From assembly GCF_050003625.1 (NCBI RefSeq), contig NC_134398.1:89355832-89419831 (forward strand): a stretch of 64,000 nucleotides of DNA, in the 5' to 3' direction. Positions 47,516-57,716 of the stretch are shown here, in pieces; position 1 is the stretch's first letter; each line of letters starts with the position of its first letter. The translations under genes and the position numbers were made by a program. The DNA is from Haematobia irritans (lineage: Eukaryota; Arthropoda; Insecta; Diptera; Muscidae). The notes beneath the pieces were generated by a model that made no database searches, was not told the origin of the DNA, and was given only the letters and a program-made list of their open reading frames with translations.

Positions 47516-48707
47516 AATTGAATATTTATTTTTTACATTGAGTAATACAAATTAAATTAGATAAAACAATTTCAATATACTTTCCATTTCAGCAATTTTT
47601 TCCTAAATATTGAACATCCTTAATAACTTTTTTCTAAGCTACCGATCATCACTGCGCCATCGTACACCTCATCGCTAAAATATTAATAACTTTCATTTAA
47701 AAGTTTTAATAAACAAACACCAATATATGTCTCAAAAAACCAAAATATTCAATACATTTATATTCCCTTGTTACATACTTGCTAAAAAGGTGCAACAGCC
47801 CACGCCAACGCCAACTATACAACTGAAGCATTCCAAACAAAATCAAGCAAAACCAAAACATTCCTACAACAACAAAAACACATGTGCCTTCATTGAAGAC
47901 AACACCTCATCCAGACAAATAAACCATTCGCGTATAATAAACACACATACACACAAACCACTGAAAGAACAAAAATAAAAACAACCCCACGCTCAGATAT
48001 ACACAACATCCCCATCACTCGGTACCATTTCTCATTATTGCATTGCATGCTTTCACTTTCAAAAAAATTTCAAGTAACATCATCTTTACATTAAACATAT
48101 TCCACTTTGACGAGAAAGATCTATGTACTATGCATTAGTTCATCGCATCTGTACACAATTTACTCTAAAAGCAATACTCTCAAATGCATATCAGTATAAG
48201 AACGATGAAACGTTTAACTTAAAATTAGCAAAAACTTCATGAAATGATATCTACCCATTTTTGACGAAAATGTCTATAAATTTAATTGCATGTGAACTAA
48301 AAATATTTCATTGAGAAATGTTGTACCAACTATTATTAACTATAGGAATTGCCAGTAAGAAATTGCTATCCGCTTTCAAGTTCAATTTTCGTAAAAAATA
48401 TTTTCTCATACAAAAACACTTTATAGTAAATTACACTTATTATTTAGAAAGTATTTTACATTTCATAAGTAGTTTTATAGTATGACGAAAGAATTTTTAA
48501 CTACCAGTTAAGAACATTTTTAAGGAAAATTCCATCGTATTTTGTAGGCTATGAACTAAACGCTTGCTACTTAAAATTTGTAAAATTTCCTTTCGAGTAG
48601 TTAATTTTCGTTAAAGATACGAAAAATGAACTAAAATTCTGGAAAATTCTTGTAATAAATTATTGTAAAAATCTTCTTAAATTTACGAGACACTTTTTTT
48701 CTGTGTA

Positions 48708-49455
48708 TGCAAAATCAATTTAAATATACCGAAATACATATTTATTGGCAAGTAGCCATTTTAAACTATTAAACTTTATTTTTACTTACCTTTTAAATAT
48801 GTGTATGCTGTCTCAACTTTTTTTTATTCATAATTTATAAAGCTACTTCGCTGTCACTTAGGGTCTAAGCACACAATAATACTAAAATAATTTGGCAAAT
48901 AAAATGAAAGCGAAGCCAAAAACACAAACTCGAAATCAAAACTTACACACATACACACCCACAATGTTTCATACATGCGAAAAACATGAGTATCAAGTAA
49001 AAGTGTTCTTATTTTAAGCCAGATTAGGCTTAAGATAGCAAATCAAATACAAACAAACATACACGATGCTCTGAACGTATAACGATAAAAATATCAAGTT
49101 AAACTTGTCTTATTTTTAGCCATAGTCAACTTAAGATAGCAAACAAAATGGAAGCCACTACCATTACAAGCAAAACAGTTTTTGGAGGTTGAAAATCGAT
49201 GAGAGCATCGAGGAGAAACTCTATTTTGTGCTCTCATTAGCTAAGTCTCACTGGCATATTAAGTAAAAATGTTCTTGTTTTAATACAATACAAGCTTAAT
49301 TCAAACTTTAAGTACTTGAATTACACAAACAAGCACACTTTGTGTAATATGAGTATAAAATATGAGTATAAAAATTAAAATTTTAAGTACGAATTCAGGC
49401 TAAAAATAAGAATTTGAAACTTCATTTTAGAAGTCCACTTTTCTTTGGGTGTATA
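48708..49455. other. Unassigned AT-rich sequence
   Basis: It contains repeated CTTAAGATAGCAAA phrases and ends ACTTTTCTTTGGGTG followed by TA, which looks like another CAC-type element end. The opposite end was not found. Confidence 0.4.
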
Positions 49456-49587
49456 TGTTTACATTCACACATATTATTTTTATGAAACATTCTTGTCCTA
49501 AACATAATATATTCTAACATATTAACATATGTGTCTCAAACATTTAATGCTAGTTTAGGAACATTACATTTTTGCACTTAAATATGT
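49456..49587 (+). mobile_element. E2 element fragment
   Basis: ATGTTTACATTCACACATATT to CACTTAAATATGT matches the distal part of E2 (38240-38360). It is cut by the gypsy LTR at 49588. Confidence 0.68.
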
Positions 49588-49729
49588 TGTGTTTATTTAC
49601 ACTTTAACTTAAGATTAGCAACTGATCAGTTTATTCATGTTTCAAGTTTACACTGTTCTTATGTCTATTAGTCACAATACAAATGTCAAGGAGTTGCCAG
49701 ATTACTAAATATAATTCATATATCTAACA
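49588..49729 (-). repeat. 3' LTR of gypsy element
   Basis: A short LTR of 142 bases. On the minus strand a purine-rich ATGGAGGAGCG precedes it, a good polypurine tract. Confidence 0.88.
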
Positions 49730-49801
49730 CGCTCCTCCATAAAGTTTTAAAATTCAACACAACTTAAATAAGGAGTTCATTACATCTCTTTTTTATAAAT
49801 G

Positions 49802-50369
49802 CCCAGCAAAAAAATTTGGAAGTTCTTCCAAAGGCACAACTTTAAAAGCACTTCCAGAAGATGCACTCCCAATGATGTTCTTTATTTTAACTACCCAGGA
49901 AGTTCTTTTAATTAAATTTTTTATAACTTGGTTTTTTCATACTTTTAATGGGTAATTTTAACTTTTTTTGTTTCAAATAGGTTAAAAACAGAGTAAGAAT
50001 TTATAAAATGGTACAAATCATTTAAATTTTTTCGAGAAAAATGCTAAATCCAATCTGAAAAAATTGTGAATTTTTGAAAATATTTGAGGTCAAACGTTTC
50101 CGACAAGCGTTAGAATCCATTAAAAATAAATTATAAAAATTATTTATTTGACAAAATATTGCAGAATTTCTTAATTTACATCCAAAACATTGAATTCGGA
50201 TCACACCTAAAGAAGTGATGCAAATTCAATGCAACGGCTGTTGAAATGGAGGACTTCCGTCCTATGACAAGCCCATGTTAAATTCATCGCTTCTGCGTCA
50301 ATTTTGCACCACTTCCGGATCCAAAAATAATATTTTCATTACTTTTTTGGCGACGCTTTTTTTGCTGGG
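49802..50369. mobile_element. CCCAGCAAA-ended MITE, complete copy
   Basis: 568 bp with ends CCCAGCAAAAAAA and TTTTTTTGCTGGG. It is the reference for the split copy at 1749-3757. No clear target duplication. It lies in the gypsy element between the integrase tail and the 3' LTR. Confidence 0.88.
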
Positions 50370-50393
50370 TGGTTAATCAATTTCAGGTATTTG

Positions 50394-50770
50394 TATAACT
50401 CTTCCCTCACGTCGTGGTCTTAACTCCATGCCAGATCGGGTAGAAATAACATTTTCATCCGAACCTTGATTAGAATCACTGTTGAGTGTAATGGGTCCTT
50501 GCATATTGATTTAGTCTTCATTTGTTTCGTGTTCTACTTCTCTATTACGAATTCGATCTAAATAACGTTTTATTTCTCTATTGTTGTGTGAGAAGACACA
50601 GGTATACATACGAGGACCAAGTTTCTTTTTTATTGTAGCCTGAGACCAACTTGCCTGATTTGGGTTACTGCAATCGCGAATTAAGAAATTTTGCCCGTTT
50701 TGAAATTCGACATTTCTTTCCCCTTGCTTTTTAACACACTTTTTGCTTGGCCTTCCACAATTTTCTGCCT
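50394..50770 (-). pseudogene. Gypsy integrase C-terminal region
   Basis: The minus frame KKLGPRMYTCVFSHNNREIK resembles the GPxY-containing end of gypsy integrases. It continues to a tail with STRSGMELRPRREGRVIQIP, then a stop. An internal stop follows ETNED. Confidence 0.7.
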
Positions 50771-50917
50771 TGTCATTGGTGTCTAAGATTACAGAAACGC
50801 GTTTTCAGAGAGCGAACGAAAAACAACTTAGCCGGAGTTTCACCAGTTGTTACATGAATCGTATTCTTGTAATCTGCTAAAAGCCTATTTAAAGCTGTAT
50901 CTAGTGAACATCTACTA

Positions 50918-51139
50918 TCAGATTCCAGTATTGATTGTCTTCTTTAACACCTTAACAAAAATTTCGGCCTGACCGTTTGTGGCCGGATGGCCTGGGGTGG
51001 TCAAAATATGATTTACGCCGTTCATCTTTAAAAGGTTTTTAAAATCACTAGAAGTGAACTGCCTTCCGTTATCATTAACTAGTAAATACATCAACGAGCC
51101 CATAACGGCAAAACAATTATCTGATTTTTGAAATAGCAA
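50918..51139 (-). pseudogene. Gypsy integrase core fragment
   Basis: The frame has NDNGRQFTSSDF (second catalytic Asp), then LTTPGHPATNGQAEIFVKVL with the catalytic Glu. The first part of the core lies in other frames, so it is broken. Confidence 0.85.
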
Positions 51140-51313
51140 ATCGTGACATTAAATCCTTATTCTAGAACACCTCAGCAAACTTTGAGAAGGAATCAATTAT
51201 TATAAGCAAATAATAGTCGTTGATAGAACCAGCGTAATCCAAGTGAATCCGACTCCACACAGAGTCGGTGGTGTCCAAGGAATCAATGAACTCTTTTCTG
51301 GTGTCGACTGTAA

Positions 51314-51775
51314 TTACTGGCACGAACTACAAGAAGCTACTACATTTTCAACATCCTTATTAATACCAGGCCACCACACATATGACCTAGCCAATGCCTT
51401 TATCTCTACAATTCCCAGGTGAGACTTATGTTGTTCGTTTAAAATATTAGAAGGAAGCTTTGGGGGAATTATTATTTTATAACCCCACAAAATACAATCA
51501 TACTCAACCGAAAGCTCGCCTTCTTTCCTACGAAACGCTATGAAATCATCATGTTCTAAGTTATGCAAAGTACCCCTCTGTACTGCGTCACAAACTTTGG
51601 ATAGTATAGGATCACGCAACGTCTCCCGAGCAATGCTCTTAAAGTTTAAGAGCGTGTCACTTCCAGACTCAATCAGATTAACATAACCCATCTCTTCGTA
51701 AGATTTCGGTATAACACTTTGGGGAATGCGAGACAGACTATCTGCACAATTTGAAACTCTCTTTATATGTCTCAT
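51314..51775 (-). pseudogene. Gypsy RNase H end and integrase zinc-binding domain
   Basis: The frame starts with the RNase H end (NCADSLSRIP). It contains the HHCC-type domain HKSHLGIVEIKALARSYVWW, then CSSCQ. It stops before the integrase core. Confidence 0.88.
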
Positions 51776-51895
51776 AGTAAATCAAAACCTGAGAGTATTA
51801 GCGCCCACCGAAAATGGTCGTCAATGGCTTGTGGTCAGTTTTAAGTATAAACTTATTCCCTAATAAATATTGTCTCAGTATTGTCACGCTAAATA

Positions 51896-52438
51896 TTATG
51901 GCCAATGCCTCTTTTCTTCGGGTGTACTATAATTTCTCTCACTTTTAGTTAACGCCCGAGAAACAAATGCCACTGGTTTAATATCGTTGTCTATCTGGTG
52001 CGATAAGACCCCTGCAACAGCTGAGGAAGAAGCATCTATTGTTAAGAGTATTGGTAATTGTGGGTTAAAGTGTATAAGAACTCGGTCAGATGTTATGTCT
52101 GCCGTAATCGTATCGAATGCAAGTTGACACTCTTTCGACCACTTGAAATCATTACATTTTTGTAATAAGCCATATAAAGGGACCATCTTCTTTGAAAAAT
52201 TGTATATAAATTTTGTATAGTAATTTACCATTCCCGTGAAAGCCCTCACCTCAGATACATTTGTCGGTATCGGGGCGTTCAAAATACTAGATACATTGGA
52301 ACTAGACTTACTTAAACCATTCTTGTCTATTGTAAATCCCAAATAAGAAACTTGGGGTTGAAAAAATTTACATTTACCCTCATTTAACTTTAACCCAACA
52401 CTCTGCAGCTTGGTTAAAACTTCTGTCAAATTATTCAA
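51896..52438 (-). pseudogene. Gypsy reverse transcriptase thumb and RNase H
   Basis: YLGFTIDKNG and VRAFTGMVNYYTKFIYNFS are typical of the RT connection. TIDASSSAVAGVLSH is the RNase H start. The frame ends EEKRHWP, out of frame with the next block. Confidence 0.9.
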
Positions 52439-52664
52439 ATGTGATTCGTTGTCTCCCTGTCACCGTGATATCATCCTGATATACCACCACGTTTGGTATT
52501 CCTCGCAATAGATTCTCCATGGTCTTCTGAGATAAGCCAGCAGCTACTTTGATCCCAAAAGGTAATCTTTTGACTTTGAATGTACCAATATGGGTACTCC
52601 AAGAACATAAGAGTTGCGACTTGTCATCTAATTGAATTTGGTTATATGCATTAGCTGAATCCAA
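52431..52664 (-). pseudogene. Gypsy reverse transcriptase palm
   Basis: SANAYNQIQLDDKSQ, KRLPFGIK and VVVYQDDITVTG are RT motifs A to C. YQDD differs slightly from the usual YLDD/YIDD of the family. The stop near 52665 separates it from the upstream fingers. Confidence 0.9.
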
Positions 52665-52882
52665 TTTGGTAAATAGCTAACCCCCCTGAAGGGCGGCAAA
52701 AATTTCCTCTATACGTGGAGAGGATATTTAAAATCGGCTAAAAATCTGTATAGTGTTACCTTGTAATCGGCACAAATCCTTAAGTCCCCATTGGGTTTTA
52801 AAATTGGAACAAGTGGTGTTCTCCAATCAGAATTAACGACCTGTTCTAAAAGACCATTCTTAATAATATCGTGTGATTTCAT

Positions 52883-53074
52883 CTAAATTTTTTCTTTCCA
52901 GGCTAAAGGTACCGAACGAGGTTTAAAGAAAAAGAGTTTCGCGTTCTCACGTAACTCTAAAGACATTTTAAAACCTTTGTACTGACCAATACCTCCACCA
53001 AATACCGCAGAAAATTTGTTCTTAATTTGACCAACAATGACAGACTGTTTATTTAAAAAATTAATAGAATTCAC
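52883..53074 (-). pseudogene. Gypsy region between protease and RT
   Basis: KFSAVFGGGIGQYKGFKMSL and the FFKPRSVPLAWKEKI block correspond to the sequence just before the RT fingers. A stretch to 52664 continues in a different frame. Confidence 0.75.
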
Positions 53075-53263
53075 TTGTTTAATTCAAAATTAAATGCTCT
53101 CAAAAAAGTACGGCCAAGCAAAGGCGGATTGCTATTATCAGAAACAACTACAGTAACTTTTTTTATTTGTCCATGGTATAATTGCTGCATCGTACTCACC
53201 GACTATCTCAATTCTGTCCCCGCTGTAATTGACATTTTGCACTCTCTTAAAGCTGTCGCAATG

Positions 53264-53661
53264 TTATTCTAAAACATAGAATGAAGAAGGTATCAATGTG
53301 CAAGGGGATCCAGTATCACATGCTGCTTCAATAACAACACCATCAATTGCTACTGACAAGGAGTAAAGACCACTAGCGAAATTGCTCTTAATCCTGAAAA
53401 CAGAATAGTCAAACATGTTATTAAGAGTTACATCACTATCAGAGTCTGATACATAACTGACAACATTATCTCTCCTGGATGGACACATCGATGCAATATG
53501 ACCATATCTCTTACAAGAGAAGCATCTGCTTTCTCTGTATTTACAATTTGTCTCTTCATGGTTCCCCCATCCACAATGTTTGCATCTGCCTTGGTGGCGG
53601 CTGCACCCACTGCCGCCGATGATGTTAGCGTTGTAGCTGCGCTTGTTATACGAGGACGGCT
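53264..53661 (-). pseudogene. Gypsy gag zinc knuckles and aspartyl protease
   Basis: The minus strand encodes two CCHC knuckles (CKHCGWGNHEETNC, CFSCKRYGHIASMC). A frame with the protease motif AACDTGSPCTLIPSSFY follows. A mariner interrupts the coding sequence just upstream. Confidence 0.87.
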
Positions 53662-54728
53662 CGGAAACTTCTTAGCCTATCAATGAAAGAGAAAATTTAG
53701 TTTTTCAAAAATATTTTTATTTTTCAATATAATCGCCTGAAACTTCAATACATTTACTCCAACACTTTTCTAGCAATTCGAACCCTTGATTAAAATAGTT
53801 TTCCTCAAGGTCTTCAAAATAGTGGTTTACAACTGTAATTGCATCTTTATTTGAGGTAAAACGCTTGCGAGCAGGGATTTTTTTTAGATTTGGGAACAAG
53901 TAAAAGTCACTGGAAGCTAAATCAGGAGAATAAGGTGGGTGGTCAAGCAACTCGTACTTTAATTCATTGATTTTAGCCATTGTTAAAACACTCTTGTGCA
54001 CTGGTGCGTTTTCTTGATTAAAAATTATTTTTCGTTTTTCTCGAATTTGTACATTTAATTGATCAAAAATGTTGCAATAGTACGCTGAATTTACTGTTTT
54101 ACCCTTTTGCAGATAGTCAATCAATAAAATACCTTTGAAATCCCAAAAAACCGTTGCCATAACCTTACCAGCCGATTGAATTCTTTTTGCCTTCTTTGGG
54201 ACACTTCCTCCAGCTTCAGTCCATTGTTTGGATTGTTCTTTTGTTTCTGGAGTATAGTGGTGGATCCATGTCTCATCAACAGTTATGAAACGACGCTTAA
54301 AATCCATTTTATTTCGCTTAAAACGATCCAAACAAGCTTGAGAAATGTTCATTCTTATGCGTTTTTGATAGACTGTTAACAAATGCGGCACCCATCTTGC
54401 AGAAAGCTTTTTCATCTGTAGTTCTTCATGCAAAATTAAATGGACTCGATTATTTGAGATGGCCGTGATATTAGCAATTTCACGCACTTTTATTCGCCGA
54501 TCATTTAATACCATATCATGCACTTTGGTTACAATTTCTGTTGTTGTTGCTGTTTTTGGACGTCCACTACGTGGTTCATCTTCAATGATTGTACGACCAC
54601 GTTTAAATTCCACAACCCAATTTTTTACTTTTGCATATGAATATACTTTCACATAACACCATATCATTATGAAATGGTGTTCGGTTCTGTTTATACCGCG
54701 CTTTTTGTGCTAGACTAAGAAGTTTCCG
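53662..54728 (-). mobile_element. Mariner (irritans type) inserted in gypsy gag
   Basis: Eighteen-base inverted repeats CGGAAACTTCTTAGCCTA (53662-53679) and its near inverse at 54711-54728 bound the insertion. I could not resolve a TA duplication, so the exact ends may lie a few bases inside. Confidence 0.8.
53717..54667 (-). CDS. Mariner transposase, DD34D type with D-to-E change
   Basis: The 316-residue frame resembles irritans-subfamily mariner transposases. It has YAKVKNWVVEFKRGR, the linker RWVPHLLT, the first catalytic site TVDETWIHHY and the third site YSPDLASSDFYLF. The second site reads FNQENAPVHKS, with Glu where Asp is expected, 34 residues before the third Asp, so catalysis is doubtful. 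About 30 residues of the N-terminus are out of frame: HNDMV-like sequence lies in another frame upstream of 54640. It is probably a near-intact pseudogene. Confidence 0.88.
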   Translation of the reverse strand: MIWCYVKVYSYAKVKNWVVEFKRGRTIIEDEPRSGRPKTATTTEIVTKVHDMVLNDRRIKVREIANITAISNNRVHLILHEELQMKKLSARWVPHLLTVYQKRIRMNISQACLDRFKRNKMDFKRRFITVDETWIHHYTPETKEQSKQWTEAGGSVPKKAKRIQSAGKVMATVFWDFKGILLIDYLQKGKTVNSAYYCNIFDQLNVQIREKRKIIFNQENAPVHKSVLTMAKINELKYELLDHPPYSPDLASSDFYLFPNLKKIPARKRFTSNKDAITVVNHYFEDLEENYFNQGFELLEKCWSKCIEVSGDYIEK

Positions 54729-55363
54729 AACTGCCCTGGTAAGAGCCATTGCCACCGGAGAATCCGTTATTTTTCTTCTTTGACATAGAAGCAGCTCTGT
54801 GATTAATATAGTCAATGCTGAAGTCTTCTGTCTTTATTCTTTTTGTTAGTTTTGTTTCAATTATCATGGCTTTCTTAAGCGCCTGATACAACTTTAGATT
54901 TTCGTCCTCCTCACATAATCTTCCAAATATTTCTTTTGGCAATCCAATAACAAATGTATCCAATATCATTATATTCAAATGCTCTCCAAATTTGCAATTT
55001 AGTGCTAACTTTTTTACACGTGCATACCAATCGCTCACAGTTTCTCCGTCTTCCTTTTGTGCGTTATGAAACTTTTTCCTTTCATTAATATTATTGTAGG
55101 TAGTGTGAAATGTGTGGAAAGAATTTGACATAATTCTTTGAACGTTTTATTAGCGGGAGACTCTGGATCGCAAAGGCTGTGTAGCACGGCATACGTTTCT
55201 GCTCCAACCGACTTCAGAAGAATTGCCTTTTTTGATTTTCTTCCTTGCAATTTATCTCACAAAAATGAATCTCGAGATGCTCATACCAAATTTTCCAATT
55301 AGTCTTCGGACTAAATTCTGGTACGCCTGGCGTTTGGAATACTGTAACTTGACTCGTCGCCAT
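54729..55363 (-). pseudogene. Gypsy gag, frameshifted
   Basis: The start ATG at 55363 reads MATSQVTVFQTPGVPEF and lies only six bases from the 5' LTR. The frame breaks near 55255. The following blocks contain the retrotransposon gag core (LCDPESPANKTFKELCQIL; then DGETVSDWYARVKKLALNC and FVIGL), split by another frameshift near 55050. It ends at the mariner insertion. Confidence 0.85.
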
Positions 55364-55369
55364 TTATGC

Positions 55370-55509
55370 TGTGTATTTACACTTTGACTTCAGATTAGCA
55401 ACTGATAATTTTAATCATGTTTCAAGTTTACATTGTTCTTATGTCTATTAGTTACAATACAAATATCAAGGAGTTGTCAGATTACTAAATATAATTCATA
55501 TATCTAACA
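55370..55509 (-). repeat. 5' LTR of gypsy element
   Basis: A 140-base LTR next to gag. The sequence TGGCGACGAG at the gag start resembles a tRNA primer site, which would overlap the first codons. Confidence 0.86.
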
Positions 55510-56229
55510 AACTTTAAAGCAAATAAACTTTTTGAATTGTTGCTTTGGATCGAGTTTTGAAAAATAATTTTAGCGGCAAAACTCGAACCTAATGCCCGCT
55601 TTTATTTTTGAAAGAGTACGTCAACTCATCTTGGACTACTTATTAATAAAGAGGAACTAAACTTATTTTTTTTTTCTGAAGATCCCTTTGTAATTTTTTA
55701 TATATTTTCCACTTTTTTTTTTTCTTAATTTCCTTTCTTGCTAAATATTTTGACTTACTCGTCGTACGTTCCGATTTCTTTTGACGAACCAACAAAAAAA
55801 TTGTGCCCATAATGCCAAAATGATAAACAAAACACATGTCCACACATACTTAAATTGCTGCTCTCAAGGCAAAAACACATGCTGTTTTTTTTAAATGTCT
55901 ATTCTCCTGATTCCGAATGTCTATTCTCTTTACTCCGAACACGCAATTTAATGTTCAAATTAAATAATATTTAGACTTAAGCATATCCAATTTTTGGCGA
56001 AGCCTTATTAACATGCCAAGCGCATAGCTAAAACAAATGAACACCTAAAAAAGTTTTCGGAAACAACATACAAACAGTTTCGCAAAAATTGCTCTCTTTT
56101 GATTCTCTCGCTGTGTTGTGTTGATATCTTTCGTCAAACCTCCCGGGATCTTTCTCTATGCTCTCTCTCTGTCGCTCCCTGAATAAAATATCACAACATA
56201 TATATGTTTACTCGAAATTTGTAAATTTA

Positions 56230-57163
56230 AAGGGTGATTCTTTTGAGGTTAGGATTTTCATGCATTAGTATTTGACAGATCACGTGGAATTTCAGACATG
56301 GTGTCAAAGAGAAAGATGCTCAGTATGCTTTGACATTTCATCATGAATAGCCGAACGATCTGCCACAACGTCGAATTTTCAGTGAATGGGCCCTAGAAAA
56401 GTTGGCAGAAAATCCGCTTTTTTATCGACAAATTTTGTTCAGCGATGAGGCTCATTTCTGGTTGAATGGCTACGTAAATAAGCAAAATTGCCGCATTTGG
56501 AGTGAAGAGCAACCAGAAGCCGTTCAAGAACTGCCCATGCATCCCGAAAAATGCACTGTTTGGTGTGGTTTGTACGCTGGTGGAATCATTGGACCGTATT
56601 TTTTCAAAGATGCTGTTGGACGCAACGTTACGGTGAATGGCGATCGCTATCGTTCGATGCTAACAAACTTTTTGTTGCCAAAAATGGAAGAACTGAACTT
56701 GGTTGACATGTGGTTTCAACAAGATGGCGCTACATGCCACACAGCTCGCGATTCTATGGCCATTTTGAGGGAAAACTTCGGAGAACAATTCATCTCAAGA
56801 AATGGACCGGTAAGTTGGCCACCAAGATCATGCGATTTGACGCCTTTAGACTATTTTTTGTGGGGCTACGTCAAGTCTAAAGTCTACAGAAATAAGCCAG
56901 CAACTATTCCAGCTTTGGAAGACAACATTTCCGAAGAAATTCGGGCTATTCCGGCCGAAATGCTCGAAAAAGTTGCCCAAAATTGGACTTTCCGAATGGA
57001 CCACCTAAGACGCAGCCGCGATCAACATTTAAATGAAATTATCTTCAAAAAGTAAATGTCATGGACCAATCTAACGTTTCAAATAAAGAACCGATGAGAT
57101 TTTGCAAATTTTATGCGTTTTTTTTTTTTTTTAAAGTTATCAAGCTCTTAACAAATCACCCTT
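56230..57163 (+). mobile_element. DD41D mariner-like element, copy 3
   Basis: A complete 934-bp element with ends AAGGGTGATT and AATCACCCTT, flanked by TA (56228-56229, 57164-57165). It is almost identical to copies 1 and 2, apart from the deletion junction and a few bases. Confidence 0.94.
56402..57055 (+). CDS. DD41D transposase core, N-terminally deleted
   Basis: 217 residues with all three catalytic aspartates, differing from copy 2 at RSRDQHLN. The original ATG at about 56343 is out of frame because of the deletion junction (GAATAGCCGAACGATC). Translation could only start within the core. Confidence 0.82.
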   Translation: MAENPLFYRQILFSDEAHFWLNGYVNKQNCRIWSEEQPEAVQELPMHPEKCTVWCGLYAGGIIGPYFFKDAVGRNVTVNGDRYRSMLTNFLLPKMEELNLVDMWFQQDGATCHTARDSMAILRENFGEQFISRNGPVSWPPRSCDLTPLDYFLWGYVKSKVYRNKPATIPALEDNISEEIRAIPAEMLEKVAQNWTFRMDHLRRSRDQHLNEIIFKK

Positions 57164-57385
57164 TATATATGTTTACATTCACACATATTATTTTTATGAA
57201 GCATTCTTGCACTAAACATAATATATTCTAACATATTAACATATGTGTCCCAAACATTTAATACTAGTTTAGGAACATTACATTTTTGCACTTAAATATA
57301 TTCTGTTTAAAAATTGTGCCCGAAACACATTTTGTTTATATCGGAACATAGGAAAAACATATTTTTCTAACAATGTGGCCAATTT

Positions 57386-57433
57386 TCCTACAGTTCATTT
57401 TGCAATGGAAAAGGGTTCACTGTTTTTTCAGTG
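57386..57433 (-). repeat. G element terminus fragment
   Basis: The reverse complement CACTGAAAAAACAGTGAACC matches the left end of G2 (45862-45910). Confidence 0.7.
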
Positions 57434-57716
57434 CACCATATTCGGCAGCCTTGCTTTGATGTACCGTAGCATCTTAGGTACGCAGTTTAACTTTACCCTT
57501 TAGTTCTGTAGCTTCTCTAACCCATTCAAGGGTCAAATTTTTGTAATGACCTCATCAAGGAGCGAACCAACCAATCGTCTTCAGATTGCAAAACCAATTT
57601 ATCAAAGTTATCAAAATTGGAGGGAATTAGTTCAACAACAGCGTCACTGGGCGAATACATGCCCCAAATAGTGGGCATCACTGGATACAGAAATTCTAAA
57701 AATATTGCACGCAGTT
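57434..57716 (-). pseudogene. Protein disulfide isomerase (PDIA6/P5-like) pseudogene fragment
   Basis: The minus strand reads MYSPSDAVVELIPSNFD, then DKLVLQSEDDWLV. After a frame change it reads GHYKNLTLEWVREATELKGK and DATVHQSKAAEYG. This is the N-terminal thioredoxin domain of PDIA6/P5-type isomerases, which fold secreted proteins in the endoplasmic reticulum. The redox site CGHC is destroyed: its second Cys is Tyr and the first is lost at the frame break. There is an in-frame stop near DATVH. Hydrophobic residues upstream (AIFLEFLYPVM) may be the old signal peptide. It is the only host-gene-derived sequence that I recognise. Confidence 0.78.

Larger units (their letters stand above)
45862..48705. 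mobile_element. G element copy 2
   Basis: Ends CACTGAAAAAACAGTG and CACTTTTTTTCTGTG are flanked by TA (45860-45861, 48706-48707). The right 250 bases align with the right end of G1. The interior includes sequences shared with the spacers at 21956-22080 and 38438-38512, and an exon-like tandem array. A poly-polar frame at 47727-47978 has no recognised domain. Confidence 0.68.
49588..55509 (-). mobile_element. Ty3/gypsy LTR retrotransposon, decayed
   Basis: LTRs of 142 and 140 bp (49588-49729 and 55370-55509) begin TGTTAGATAT on the minus strand and differ at about nine positions, so it is older than the BEL/Pao copy. Order on the minus strand: gag, zinc knuckles, protease, reverse transcriptase, RNase H, integrase, all with frame breaks. 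A mariner is inserted in gag and a MITE near the 3' end. No target duplication was seen: the flanks belong to different parts of E2 sequence, so the locus has rearranged. Confidence 0.92.
55510..57375 (+). mobile_element. E2 element, host of DD41D copy 3
   Basis: It matches 37480-38435, with AACTCGAACCTAATGCCCGC, TTGACTTACTCGTC and the CATATTAACATATG blocks, ending TTTTTCTAACAATG. It is split at 56228 by the DD41D element. No coding sequence. Confidence 0.7.

Noticed and set aside
47727..47978. Thr/Asn/Lys/Gln-rich 83-residue frame
   Set aside because: Low complexity with CACACA and CAACAAAAAC runs, and no homologue recognised.
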